Source: a virus. From it: a stretch of DNA of 64,000 nt. The position numbers were made by a program, and so were the translations under genes. Under the pieces are notes generated by a model. It saw only the letters and a list, made by a program, of their open reading frames with translations, ran no database searches and was not told where the DNA came from. The stretch covers positions 32,664 to 96,663 of IMG/VR virus record IMGVR_UViG_3300043468_001414. The stretch is one strand, 5' to 3'. How positions within the stretch are numbered: position 1 is the stretch's first letter; each line of letters opens with the position of its first letter. This document shows positions 11,001-18,066 of the stretch, in pieces.

Positions 11001-11833
11001 CTCCTGCAACGAATGCGGCCCCCTACCCGTTCATGTTCCTTCAAACAAACGCCTCCGCGCCGGGATGCTTGCCTGCCAGCCGATTGGAGCGCGGGAATGG
11101 AATTGATTCCGAAGACATCAACTTTGCGCGGGGCGAGATTGAGCAGGAGATTGTTATTGATGAAAGCCATTGTGTGACTCCTTGGAGCCCGGATCCCGTT
11201 ACGATTTGCTATGGGGCGGTCTTTACGCAATCCACCTGCGATTGTTGCTCGGAGGAAGCGGGGTGCGAGACGACGATACGCTCGGCTGTTGGCACTAAGC
11301 CGCTCGTGTGGAGCGGGTGGACCCCGAGCGCGGCCACGTATTGCCCGTCGGTATCGGTCAATCAGTCGCGATATGAATTGAATGGATGCGCGGAAGATCA
11401 GTCGCAGACTGTCCCTGGAACTCAAGCCGTTGGGGCGTGGGGGGCGTGGGGGCCGCTGGCGGCTTCGGTTTGCCAAGGGGTTTCATTCCAGCAATCCAGG
11501 GTGGACGCGAGTGGTTGCTCGGCTCCGCAAACTCAATCGGCCACGGGAACAAAGCAGCCTTCATGGGGAGCTTGGCTGCCATTGCCTTCTGATGTGTGTT
11601 CTGGAGAAACCTTCCAGCAAACGCGGCAGGACCAAAATGGTTGCTTGGCACCGCAAACTCAATCGGCCACAGGAACCAAGGCGTGCCAATGCTCGAATAG
11701 CGTCAGCGATGAAACGGTTTATTGCAAGGGGTCAAGATTTACCTGCTGCGGCAATGGGTATGTGCATACCAAGCGCGGATGCGTCTATATCGGCCCAGCG
11801 GGGTATTGCGGAGATCCAGCTAACCAGAAGTGA
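8072..11833 (+). CDS. Giant tail adhesin: RCC1-like propeller, Ig-like repeats, Cys-rich TSP1-like tail
   Basis: 1253 residues from ATG 8072. The N-terminal ~350 residues show RCC1-like blades (VGVLKSDGTLV, YSIVLKNGRIY, YVIALRADGVVV). Three or more He_PIG Ig-like domains follow at about 450-720, each with RP.TSW.A.GLP.W and LN..TG.ISG.P. A 60-bp tandem duplication at 10279-10385 gives LVVVFS.E.TLDAHL twice. The C-terminal ~230 residues are Cys-rich, with three units of the form W..W......C.....QQ.R....GC..(D/P)Q(S/T)Q...GT that resemble thrombospondin type-1 repeats, then a compact Cys knot. Probably the main host-surface adhesin. Preceded by a terminator, so it likely has its own promoter, which I could not locate. 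Confidence 0.82.
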   Translation: MELTLPSAAFGAYGVLKLADEHWERFINLGGGAPITPSSSLQIFLQGCSGEVYFPKSIISGNYIYSLNGSGQLVRYVLSTLSLDNSFTPVYDVKDMRAVSGSGGVMLLRGDGSVDFVGGASDPFANSAVGKISSGAIGIVSNRYTSQVGVLKSDGTLVFQNGYSDVKVSGASYNFVAISDAKGNNYDRRGFFHAITQGGEVYGASYPDGTLREISLNTTLSAGDDIATAQFFSYGDYSIVLKNGRIYDPDFNPDADFAGLYSQVCSGSGYVIALRADGVVVCKGDSPPSIPFGYNHSFISVRDGCFTRTDGSQFIYSAAKGQNIPEDLKIPLFARKSSPSIRYAGSFYDLAEAAEVSFGPAVSPGFRPQAFAVASNVPSSSLVAGNWYQIAVSGTTSWTGAGASSNSVGTIFKATTARSGTGTANLLKSEFSDVGQYELLSSDYSYSLENVVLTITPGVPVIENPTAAGKVGVAFSKSFLTNGTNRPVTSWSAAGLPAWASLNSSTGVISGTPQDAGDYQFQLTASSSVGSDTEQVTISVAVGAATVLAGQSFTGKVGEAFSAQVAMDDVVDRPATSWAAGSLPTGLSINSTTGEISGIPTSKGSKVASISASGPGGSSPPASVSFAIAEGVPIITAGQVLRGWAEAALVKSPALTDSANRPATSWSALGLPEWAALDAGTGVITGSPQESDIYSIVVTAEGPGGLDTETVQIKIDPVFVANFSGECSLGVAWDSRLVVVFSSEGTLDAHLSEGPQLVVVFSGEATLDAHLFGADSVFVDFQSAGFLEAGESWLLYRDFEPSLQGVSSMDGKFIARDLQRFAWGEFDLAKDFRGEIYLHCYTTSHGRMTPAPLIKAGVKLFNSRVESEAYREVEGAEGRPFDLELQAAAGVLNGVVPVTQSRVRAVYNIWAMQVPPPESQVHLSIYLKRQGSDCAAKLEEVADSGWPAGNAREVKYAEWDLCGDLPPRCQPAASGWSPATNAAPYPFMFLQTNASAPGCLPASRLERGNGIDSEDINFARGEIEQEIVIDESHCVTPWSPDPVTICYGAVFTQSTCDCCSEEAGCETTIRSAVGTKPLVWSGWTPSAATYCPSVSVNQSRYELNGCAEDQSQTVPGTQAVGAWGAWGPLAASVCQGVSFQQSRVDASGCSAPQTQSATGTKQPSWGAWLPLPSDVCSGETFQQTRQDQNGCLAPQTQSATGTKACQCSNSVSDETVYCKGSRFTCCGNGYVHTKRGCVYIGPAGYCGDPANQK
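10279..10385 (+). repeat. 60-bp in-frame tandem duplication within the adhesin gene
   Basis: The segments 10279-10325 and 10339-10385 are nearly identical (gctggtggtagtattttcc and following) at an exact 60-base period, keeping the frame. The protein gains a second copy of LVVVFSxExTLDAHL. Confidence 0.9.
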
Positions 11834-11835
11834 TT

Positions 11836-12240
11836 ATGGAATCTGAACAAATCGAGAAAATCATGTATGCGCTGACCGTGAACCGGAAGCCGTCTGCGCG
11901 GGCTTTGTGGTTGGCTCGTGGGGCGATAAATAAACTCTTTAAATTCCAGAGATTTTCTTTACTGGATTACTGGGAAAAAAGAATCCGCGAGGAGCCCAAG
12001 ACAGCTCAATGGGCACAAGAGACTTACGAAGAATATTTAGAGGGATTGAATGCGGAATCGCAAGAGGATCAGCCTCCTAGCGAGCCAGCGTATGTGGCTA
12101 AACGGGGTGATATTTGTGCTGCCTGCCAGTGGCGCGAGGAGGGCGGGGTAAATGGCGCGGGGGTCTGCGCGCAGTGCGGGTGCAATATATGGACAAAAAT
12201 CCGAATCTCGAAGTCGACCTGTCCTGTGCAGAAATGGTGA
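11836..12240 (+). CDS. Small protein with a C-terminal zinc ribbon (CGC motif)
   Basis: The ATG at 11836 is preferred over the GTG at 11830 that overlaps the previous stop. 134 residues. The first ~85 are helical and charged. The C-terminal part reads CAACQW......GVCAQCGCNIWTKI......CP.QKW, a CxxC...CxxCxC ribbon almost the same as in the gene at 12984 and reminiscent of the DUF6171-type ribbons of phage tail regions (family assignment from memory). It is followed four bases later by a glycosyltransferase-like gene. Confidence 0.7.
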   Translation: MESEQIEKIMYALTVNRKPSARALWLARGAINKLFKFQRFSLLDYWEKRIREEPKTAQWAQETYEEYLEGLNAESQEDQPPSEPAYVAKRGDICAACQWREEGGVNGAGVCAQCGCNIWTKIRISKSTCPVQKW

Positions 12241-12243
12241 TTT

Positions 12244-12987
12244 ATGCTTGTTGTTATTCCAGTATCGGCTTCGGACAATAAAATTTTGCCAGATTTTTGT
12301 GCGGCTGTAAAAAACTTTGCGCCTTATTCGCATGAGGTGTTGTATGTTGCCAGGCCTTCGGATGTCCCGAACTTGGCGGACGTCTCGGATCGCTTGAAGG
12401 GGTGCTTTCGTGAGGAGCGGGCGCATCTTTTTGATGTGGATGGGCCGCGAGGGTGGCCTGTCGGGCCGAATTTTTATTGGCAGCAGACGATTTTGCATTT
12501 GGCTAAAACCGGCAATCAGCAGCCATGGCTTTGGCTGGAGATGGATTGCACTCCGTTGAGGCAGGGGTGGCTCGATGATTTGGATCAAGAGTATCGCGAG
12601 TGCGGCAAGCCGTTCATGGGAATGTTTGGCGAGTCGAGTGTCGTGGGCAAGACGGGGAAGACTATGTTGCTCTCAGAGCATCTCGTGGGGGTTGCGATTT
12701 ATCCGCCGCAAATTTCAAATTACTTGGAAATTCATGACCATGCGGAATTTAATGTGGCTTTTGATTATCTCTATCAATACGAGATGATTCCGCGGTCGCA
12801 TGAGTCCCGACTCATGCAGCATGGATTCCGAACAAGGATGTTTTACGAGCATGAGGGTATAATTAAGTGCCATGATGCCTCGAACTTGCCAGAGGGAAAG
12901 CGGCATGACCAGCCCGTGAAGCCGGGGATCGCGCTGCATCATGGGTGCATAGATGGTTCTTTATCTAAACTTATTTGCATAAAATGA
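12244..12987 (+). CDS. Glycosyltransferase-like protein
   Basis: 247 residues from ATG 12244. The opening hydrophobic strand (MLVVIPVSASDN) and WLWLEMDCTPLRQGWLDDL, an E.D motif in the place of the metal-binding DxD of GT-A fold transferases, suggest a nucleotide-sugar glycosyltransferase; HEGIIKCHD and a late H..G also fit. It forms a coupled set with the next genes (its stop overlaps the 12984 start as ATGA). In the tail region it may glycosylate virion fibres or a host surface sugar; that is inference. Confidence 0.65.
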   Translation: MLVVIPVSASDNKILPDFCAAVKNFAPYSHEVLYVARPSDVPNLADVSDRLKGCFREERAHLFDVDGPRGWPVGPNFYWQQTILHLAKTGNQQPWLWLEMDCTPLRQGWLDDLDQEYRECGKPFMGMFGESSVVGKTGKTMLLSEHLVGVAIYPPQISNYLEIHDHAEFNVAFDYLYQYEMIPRSHESRLMQHGFRTRMFYEHEGIIKCHDASNLPEGKRHDQPVKPGIALHHGCIDGSLSKLICIK

Positions 12988-13235
12988 ATACAATTAAATT
13001 AGTCGGAATGGCCAAAAGTTTCTTCGATAGTGCCGCGAAATTCGCGGCCAGCGGATTCCAGATTACGCCGATCGAGATTTTAGAGTCGCGGTTAAAGGCT
13101 TGTGAGTCTTGCGAGGATTTGCAGCCGGAAGGCTTCGCTGGCACGGGGCAATGCGGGCTGTGCGGATGCTCGATCAAGATGAAGACCAGGATGGCGACTA
13201 TGGAATGCCCTGCTGGGAAATGGAAATCTGTGTGA
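12984..13235 (+). CDS. Zinc-ribbon protein, paralogous ribbon to the 11836 gene
   Basis: 83 residues; ATG 12984 overlaps the upstream stop (ATGA) and its own stop overlaps the next start (GTGA). Residues ~37-80 read CESCEDLQ......GQCGLCGCSIKMKTR....CPAGKW, a zinc ribbon with the CGC signature also present at the end of the 11836 product. The N-terminal half (MNTIKLVGMAKSFFDSAAKF) is an amphipathic helix. Gene coupling suggests that it works with the sugar-modifying enzymes on either side. Confidence 0.75.
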   Translation: MNTIKLVGMAKSFFDSAAKFAASGFQITPIEILESRLKACESCEDLQPEGFAGTGQCGLCGCSIKMKTRMATMECPAGKWKSV

Positions 13236-14773
13236 AGGTTTATACTTATTATAGTGAAATTAAGTTTTCCGCTCAATCAGACTTAATTTCCGTTTGGAAG
13301 CAAAGCTGGGAGAAGCGGGGGTTCGAGCCGGTTGTGCTGAGTGTCGCGGATGCCAAGCGACACCCTTATTATAAATGCTTCCAAGAAGTTGTTCGTAGCC
13401 AGAGTGAGCAAATGGGCTTTGCGCTGAGTGCTTACGGTGAGGCGTGTTGGATGCGTTGGCTGGCTTATGCTTCGCTGGGGGAGAGTGGGCTATTTATTGT
13501 CTGTGATTATGATGTGATGAATCGGAACTTCCCGGTTCCCGAGAAATTACCGGAGGGCTTGGTTTTTTGGGATGGGGCGTGCCCGAGCGTGGCCTCAGGG
13601 AATTCCGAAGATTTTTTGAGGTTTTGTAAATCAGTAGAATTCATGGATGTAGAGTGTTTTTTGGAAGCTAATAAAAAACCCATATCTCACTTCCACGATC
13701 AAGAGTTTTTATGTTGCCCTCAGTGCGCAGGGTTGAAACATTCACGGATGCGGCCCGCAGAAGTTGTTTCGTTATATTCCGAGAAAGTGGATGCGCCATT
13801 GGTGCATGTGTCTCACAGTTCTATTCCTGGCTTTAACGAGGCGAAGCGTTTAGCAGCTGCTTGCGAGGTGCTGCAATATGAGGGGGCGGCATGGGGTGGA
13901 TGTTTGCAGGGCCTCGCGCGGACGGTGATTCGGATGGATCTCCTGGCGAGGCGTCCTGTGCCTATTTTTTTACATATCCCGCGATGTGGTGGGACATTTG
14001 TCTTGGCGACAATGATGGCCTCTTCAGTTTTTTTAAAACAGAGTGGAGGCGGCGGGGTTATCAAGCAAATTTTAGTGAATGAGGAGGGGGTTATCTTTAG
14101 GGTTATTGCGTCTTGCGAGGATATTGGCTCTGATGCTGATGATAGGCATAAACTCACGGTGGATCTTAGTGGTTTTTTTGAGATTCTCCCGAAGTTGGAA
14201 TTTGTATTTTCGGTCGTTATCGAACCAGCGGGGGTTTCTCGATTCGCTGGGGGGCTTTTTCACGAAATTTGCGATCGCATTCAAAGAAAGCCAATGTTTT
14301 TTACCTGCCTCCGCGATCCTTTTGAGCGGGAGGCCTCGAAGTTCGCTTATTTGATAACTAAATTGAGCGAAGATTCATTCTGCATTGAAGGCGAAGAAGA
14401 GCGCGTGGCTAATGCATTAACTGGCATGGAGTTTGAAGAGTATATTCAATCGGACAGGCTTTCGGATAGTTGGCTGATCCGGACATTATTGCCGCAGGCG
14501 GCGCATATTTGCGAAAATGAAATTGATGAGGCTTGCCAGCTTCTTGCGGATTTTAGGATTTGCGGGCTCTCGGGCCTTTCGGAGCATTTGGGCAGAGTTT
14601 TAAAGGATTGCTATGGCGAGATCGCTGTGCCGCTGGGTTTTGAGATCAACAGCAACAGCTCGGGAGGGGTCGCGTTTGATAATATCTCTGAAAAAGCTAG
14701 GGCGGCGTTTCTTGAAAAAACGAGGCCGGACTACGAGTTGTATTGGCGATTGATAGCTCGGGCTGAGTGTTGA
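13232..14773 (+). CDS. Two-domain glycosyltransferase-like / sulfotransferase protein
   Basis: The GTG at 13232 overlapping the previous stop (GTGA) gives 514 residues beginning VKVYTYYSEI. The N-terminal ~240 residues look like a GT-A glycosyltransferase (LFIVCDYDVMN carries DxD). From ~245 the protein is sulfotransferase-like: FLHIPRCGGTF (5'-phosphosulfate loop binding PAPS, ~247-257) and CLRDPFEREASKF (3'-phosphate motif, ~359-371), as in the heparan/chondroitin-type Sulfotransfer_2 families. The fusion could transfer a sugar and sulfate to the same glycan. Its position among fibre genes suggests modification of virion proteins or of the host envelope. Domain calls rest on motifs only. 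Confidence 0.75.
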   Translation: MKVYTYYSEIKFSAQSDLISVWKQSWEKRGFEPVVLSVADAKRHPYYKCFQEVVRSQSEQMGFALSAYGEACWMRWLAYASLGESGLFIVCDYDVMNRNFPVPEKLPEGLVFWDGACPSVASGNSEDFLRFCKSVEFMDVECFLEANKKPISHFHDQEFLCCPQCAGLKHSRMRPAEVVSLYSEKVDAPLVHVSHSSIPGFNEAKRLAAACEVLQYEGAAWGGCLQGLARTVIRMDLLARRPVPIFLHIPRCGGTFVLATMMASSVFLKQSGGGGVIKQILVNEEGVIFRVIASCEDIGSDADDRHKLTVDLSGFFEILPKLEFVFSVVIEPAGVSRFAGGLFHEICDRIQRKPMFFTCLRDPFEREASKFAYLITKLSEDSFCIEGEEERVANALTGMEFEEYIQSDRLSDSWLIRTLLPQAAHICENEIDEACQLLADFRICGLSGLSEHLGRVLKDCYGEIAVPLGFEINSNSSGGVAFDNISEKARAAFLEKTRPDYELYWRLIARAEC

Positions 14774-14792
14774 CGAATGATGGGAGGTGGGT

Positions 14793-16064
14793 ATGCGACT
14801 CTATGTAGATCTTGATACTCTGGTTGTTTCGGATTTCCGAAACTCTGGGGCGGCGGCTGGTTTATCGGCAAAAAGGAGTGATCGGTTTTCTGTAGAAGTT
14901 CGGTTTGTAAGTCAAGGTGTCATTAAGGAGTTGCCATCAGGGGCTTCCGGGCGGATTACTCTTAAAAAGACTACAGAATTTTCTAGTTACCCGGTGGCAT
15001 GGTCTCCGGCGTGGCGCAAGGTGGGGCATGGCTTGGGGGCTTATTATGTTTTCCGCCTTAATCTCCATACTCAACAGGTTGTGGATCAATTTTTGTCTCT
15101 GCAAGGCGAATTGGCTGCCGTGACTTTTGCCATGGAGATTCAATGGGAATACCGCGGAATGCGGAGATCGAGCCGCGCGGTCACATTTGTGGTGGAAAAT
15201 GATTATGTGCGCCTTGAAGATCGGGATGAGCCGCCGATCGCTATTTTTGCTGGTCCTCCCATTGTGGCCTCGGGTCAAAGCTTTGTCGGTAAGGTCGGGG
15301 CTTCGTTTTTTGAGAGAATCGTTCTTGGGGAGACTATGGATCGGCCGGTTTCAACATGGTCCGCCTCGGGGCTTCCAGCCGGGTTGAGTCTTAATGTTGC
15401 GCAGGGCATCGTGTCGGGAGACCCTTCAGCGATGGGCAGCTTTACCGCGATGATTTCTGCAAGTGGCGATGGAGGGGCTGGTGTTGCTCAAGGGGTGGCG
15501 TTTTCTATTTTGCCGGGCGTTCCTGGCATTACAAATACAAGCTTTACGGGCAAGGTGGGCGCGGCATTTTTAGCTGCGCCGACTGTCAATGATCCCGTTA
15601 ATCGACCTGTTACTGCATGGAGCGCGACCGGCTTGCCAAGTTGGGCCGGCATTGATGCCACGAGCGGCGTCATAGCCAGTATAACCCCCGTCGGGTATCC
15701 CCTACTCACTCCAGAGCATGTCGCTACCTATGATGTTACATTAAGGGCCTCTGGGCCTGGCGGTGAGGGCGCTAAGGTTGTTACGATTATAATCGGAGTG
15801 GGGGCTCCTAGTATTGATGCAGGGCAAAGTTTTCTTGGCTATGTCGGGCAGCCGTTTACTGTGACTCCTGCGATTTATGACGCCCTTGATCGGCCTGCGA
15901 CTTCGTGGAGCGCGGTGGGATTGCCTGCGGGGCTTTCCATTAATTCTGCAACTGGGCAGATTGCTGGGACGCCGGAGGTTGCTGGGAGCGTGGACGCTGA
16001 ATTAACGGCGACGGGACCAGGGGGCAGCAATACTCGTAGTGTTTCCATTTCTATCATGCCTTAA
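14793..16064 (+). CDS. BppU-N-like domain plus three Ig-like repeats
   Basis: The ATG at 14793 follows a strong GGAGGT site at 14783-14788. 423 residues. Residues 1-140 have the plan MRLYVDLDT...VS..F..SV.VRFV..G.I.ELPSGA.GRITLK...........AW......Y.F.LNL.T..........AVTFAMEIQW.......VTF.VENDYVR. It is shared with the next two genes and resembles the N-terminal domain of baseplate upper proteins. Three He_PIG Ig-like domains follow (each with RP.(S/T)(T/A)WSA.GLP). Likely a fibre or baseplate-attached adhesin. Confidence 0.78.
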   Translation: MRLYVDLDTLVVSDFRNSGAAAGLSAKRSDRFSVEVRFVSQGVIKELPSGASGRITLKKTTEFSSYPVAWSPAWRKVGHGLGAYYVFRLNLHTQQVVDQFLSLQGELAAVTFAMEIQWEYRGMRRSSRAVTFVVENDYVRLEDRDEPPIAIFAGPPIVASGQSFVGKVGASFFERIVLGETMDRPVSTWSASGLPAGLSLNVAQGIVSGDPSAMGSFTAMISASGDGGAGVAQGVAFSILPGVPGITNTSFTGKVGAAFLAAPTVNDPVNRPVTAWSATGLPSWAGIDATSGVIASITPVGYPLLTPEHVATYDVTLRASGPGGEGAKVVTIIIGVGAPSIDAGQSFLGYVGQPFTVTPAIYDALDRPATSWSAVGLPAGLSINSATGQIAGTPEVAGSVDAELTATGPGGSNTRSVSISIMP

Positions 16065-16088
16065 AGTTGACGCTCGGGCTTGGGGCGT

Positions 16089-16553
16089 ATGCGGATCGCG
16101 ATCAATACCGAGACGAGGCAGGTGGTGACTTGGGCGAATGAGCCATTGACTTCCATGGAGTTGACTCGCGGCGACAAATTTCCGCTGGAGATCAAGTTTA
16201 TCGCCGGGGCGGGATATGTGGAGCTTCCGGATGGCGCGGCGGTGAGGGTGGTTTTCAAGCAGATCGGGCAGTATGGCGGGCAGATTTTAGCGGGAGCAGT
16301 GGAGTGGACGAAGGCTGGCGCGGCCTCGAAGGCTGTTTACACCGTGCTGCTCGATATGAATACGATCCAACTCAATACGGCGCTCGGCGCGGACACTCCC
16401 TCGATCGACTTGGCGGTGGAGATCGAGTGGCGGTATACGCAAGGCGCTGTCGCGGTGCGCCAGACGGCGACTCCAGTGCCGGTGACGCTTTCCAATGATT
16501 ACATTCGCGGTGCCGAGGGGAGTCCTGTCGATGCTGTGGCTTTATTGGCCTGA
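16089..16553 (+). CDS. BppU-N-like baseplate/fibre protein, paralogue 1
   Basis: The ATG at 16089 is aligned with its neighbour's start (both proteins begin MRIAINTETR). 154 residues form a single domain: LTRGDKFPLEIKF, ELPDGA.VRVVFK, VYTVLLDMNT, LAVEIEWRY and SNDYIRG. The pattern is that of the N-terminal domain of the upstream 14793 product without Ig repeats. Inferred role: adaptor that anchors fibres to the baseplate. Confidence 0.75.
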   Translation: MRIAINTETRQVVTWANEPLTSMELTRGDKFPLEIKFIAGAGYVELPDGAAVRVVFKQIGQYGGQILAGAVEWTKAGAASKAVYTVLLDMNTIQLNTALGADTPSIDLAVEIEWRYTQGAVAVRQTATPVPVTLSNDYIRGAEGSPVDAVALLA

Positions 16554-16558
16554 TATCT

Positions 16559-17227
16559 ATGCGTATCGCTATCAATACCGAGACTCGCGGGGTAGTGACA
16601 TGGGCGGGAGCGGCTATTGAATCTCTCCAAATTACGCGAGGTGATTCTTTTCCGCTAGAGATCAAGTTTATCCAAGGGAATGGATATGTTGATATGCCGA
16701 CGAATGCTGAGGCTAGGATAGCATTCAAGGCTGCCGGGGGATTCGCGAGCGAGATTTTGGCTGGAAGTGTTTTATGGGAAAAGGCGGGTGCGGGCGCAAA
16801 AGCCGTTTATTCCATGGCTTTGAATTTCAATACGACGCCAATCCAAGCGCTTTTTGCCTCCGAGCCGGCGAGCTTGAATCTGGTGATGGAGTTTGAGTGG
16901 TCGTATTCTATTAATTCTCAATTTATCAGGCAAACAACGATCCCCGTCCCAGTGGTTTTGGCGAACGACTATGCCCGAGACGCGGACGGGATGCCTGTGG
17001 AGGCCTTGGACAGGAAAGCGACCCAGCAAGAAGCTGAGGCCGGGGTCGATAATGCCAAATGGATGACTCCGCTGAGGACGAAGCAGGCGATCGATCTTGC
17101 CGCAGAATCCGAACGCCCAACGATTTCATCTGCTCCACCAGTGCCCCTTTATGAGGGGCAGCGATGGACGGATACAACTGATCTCACCACCTACGAATTC
17201 ATCGGAGGCGCGTGGGTCGAAACATAA
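16559..17227 (+). CDS. BppU-N-like domain with tail-fibre C-terminal extension, paralogue 2
   Basis: 222 residues. Residues 1-145 repeat the domain of the previous gene (MRIAINTETRGVVTWA; LEIKFIQGNGYV; LVMEFEW). It continues as AKWMTPLRTKQAI, a motif I know from many tail-fibre proteins, and ends with EGQRWTDTTDLTTYEF.GGAWVE, a segment that recurs at the C-terminus of the next gene. It links the baseplate-like domain to fibre-type sequence, so the set of genes 14793-18058 probably forms one appendage. Confidence 0.78.
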   Translation: MRIAINTETRGVVTWAGAAIESLQITRGDSFPLEIKFIQGNGYVDMPTNAEARIAFKAAGGFASEILAGSVLWEKAGAGAKAVYSMALNFNTTPIQALFASEPASLNLVMEFEWSYSINSQFIRQTTIPVPVVLANDYARDADGMPVEALDRKATQQEAEAGVDNAKWMTPLRTKQAIDLAAESERPTISSAPPVPLYEGQRWTDTTDLTTYEFIGGAWVET

Positions 17228-17245
17228 ACAACAATAACATAATAT

Positions 17246-18058
17246 ATGGCAGCTATCACATTCCCGGCGTCTCCGACGCTCAATCAAACCCACACGGTCG
17301 GAGACCGTAGCTGGAAATTCAACGGCACTGCATGGAAGCTCGTTCCGCGCACCACAGATGCCATCGTCGAGGGGTCTAGCAACCTTTTCTTCACCGAAAG
17401 CCGAGTGCGGGCTACCGTGCTCACAGGCCTAACCCCTACGGATGTCGTTATCGATCAGGCGGATTCGGTTTTGGGTGCCGTCGGCAAGGCTCAAGGTCAG
17501 ATCACCGCCCTCGATAGTCGCATGGATACCGCCGAAAGCGATATTACTGCCCTTGAAAGCTCCATTACAGCCATTGGTAGTGCTTTCAATTATGTTGGCA
17601 CGCTGGCAGGTGGAGCTGATGCGGCGAATGCCACGAATCTCGCGGCGCTGGCCGAGAATGATCCTGGCGACTACTACAAAGTGGCTACAGCGGGCTATTT
17701 TATCCTCGCTCCCGCTTCGGCATTCTATGCCAACGTGAATGACGGCATCGTTTTTAATAACGCGAGTGGCGTTGATAAGATCGACAGCACCGACAGCACA
17801 GTGGCTGGCACATCGAACTATGTCAGTGTCTCTGGAAGCACAGATACTGGCTACACGGTCGATCTAGATTCGACTTTTAAGACTCGTGTGGATAACGCCG
17901 AGGGCGACATTGATGCTCTTGAAACCGGCAAGCAGATCAAGGATGTGGTCTCAACCGCCGCGCCTGCGCACTCCGAGGGACTCCGCTGGATCGATTCCGC
18001 CGACATGACTGAATATCTTTCATACGGCGGGGTATGGGTCGAGATTGACAAGCAATAA
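17246..18058 (+). CDS. Tail-fibre protein with coiled-coil shaft
   Basis: 270 residues. The N-terminus (FPASPTLNQTHTVGDRSWKF.G.AWK) is shared with the 18067 and 20363 products. SSNLFFTESRVRATVLTGL is a familiar tail-fibre motif. Residues ~75-115 form a short heptad coiled coil (QITALDSRMDTAESDITALE). The C-terminus, EGLRWIDSADMTEYLSYGGVWVE, matches the end of the previous gene. Probably a trimeric fibre. Confidence 0.82.
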   Translation: MAAITFPASPTLNQTHTVGDRSWKFNGTAWKLVPRTTDAIVEGSSNLFFTESRVRATVLTGLTPTDVVIDQADSVLGAVGKAQGQITALDSRMDTAESDITALESSITAIGSAFNYVGTLAGGADAANATNLAALAENDPGDYYKVATAGYFILAPASAFYANVNDGIVFNNASGVDKIDSTDSTVAGTSNYVSVSGSTDTGYTVDLDSTFKTRVDNAEGDIDALETGKQIKDVVSTAAPAHSEGLRWIDSADMTEYLSYGGVWVEIDKQ

Positions 18059-18066
18059 TAGTCACG

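Noticed and set aside
4344-16088. Recurrent GTTGAC shortly after stop codons (4347, 7583, 14770, 16067) as promoters
   Set aside because: No matching -10 boxes at proper spacing; one of the cases includes the stop codon itself, so coincidence is likely.
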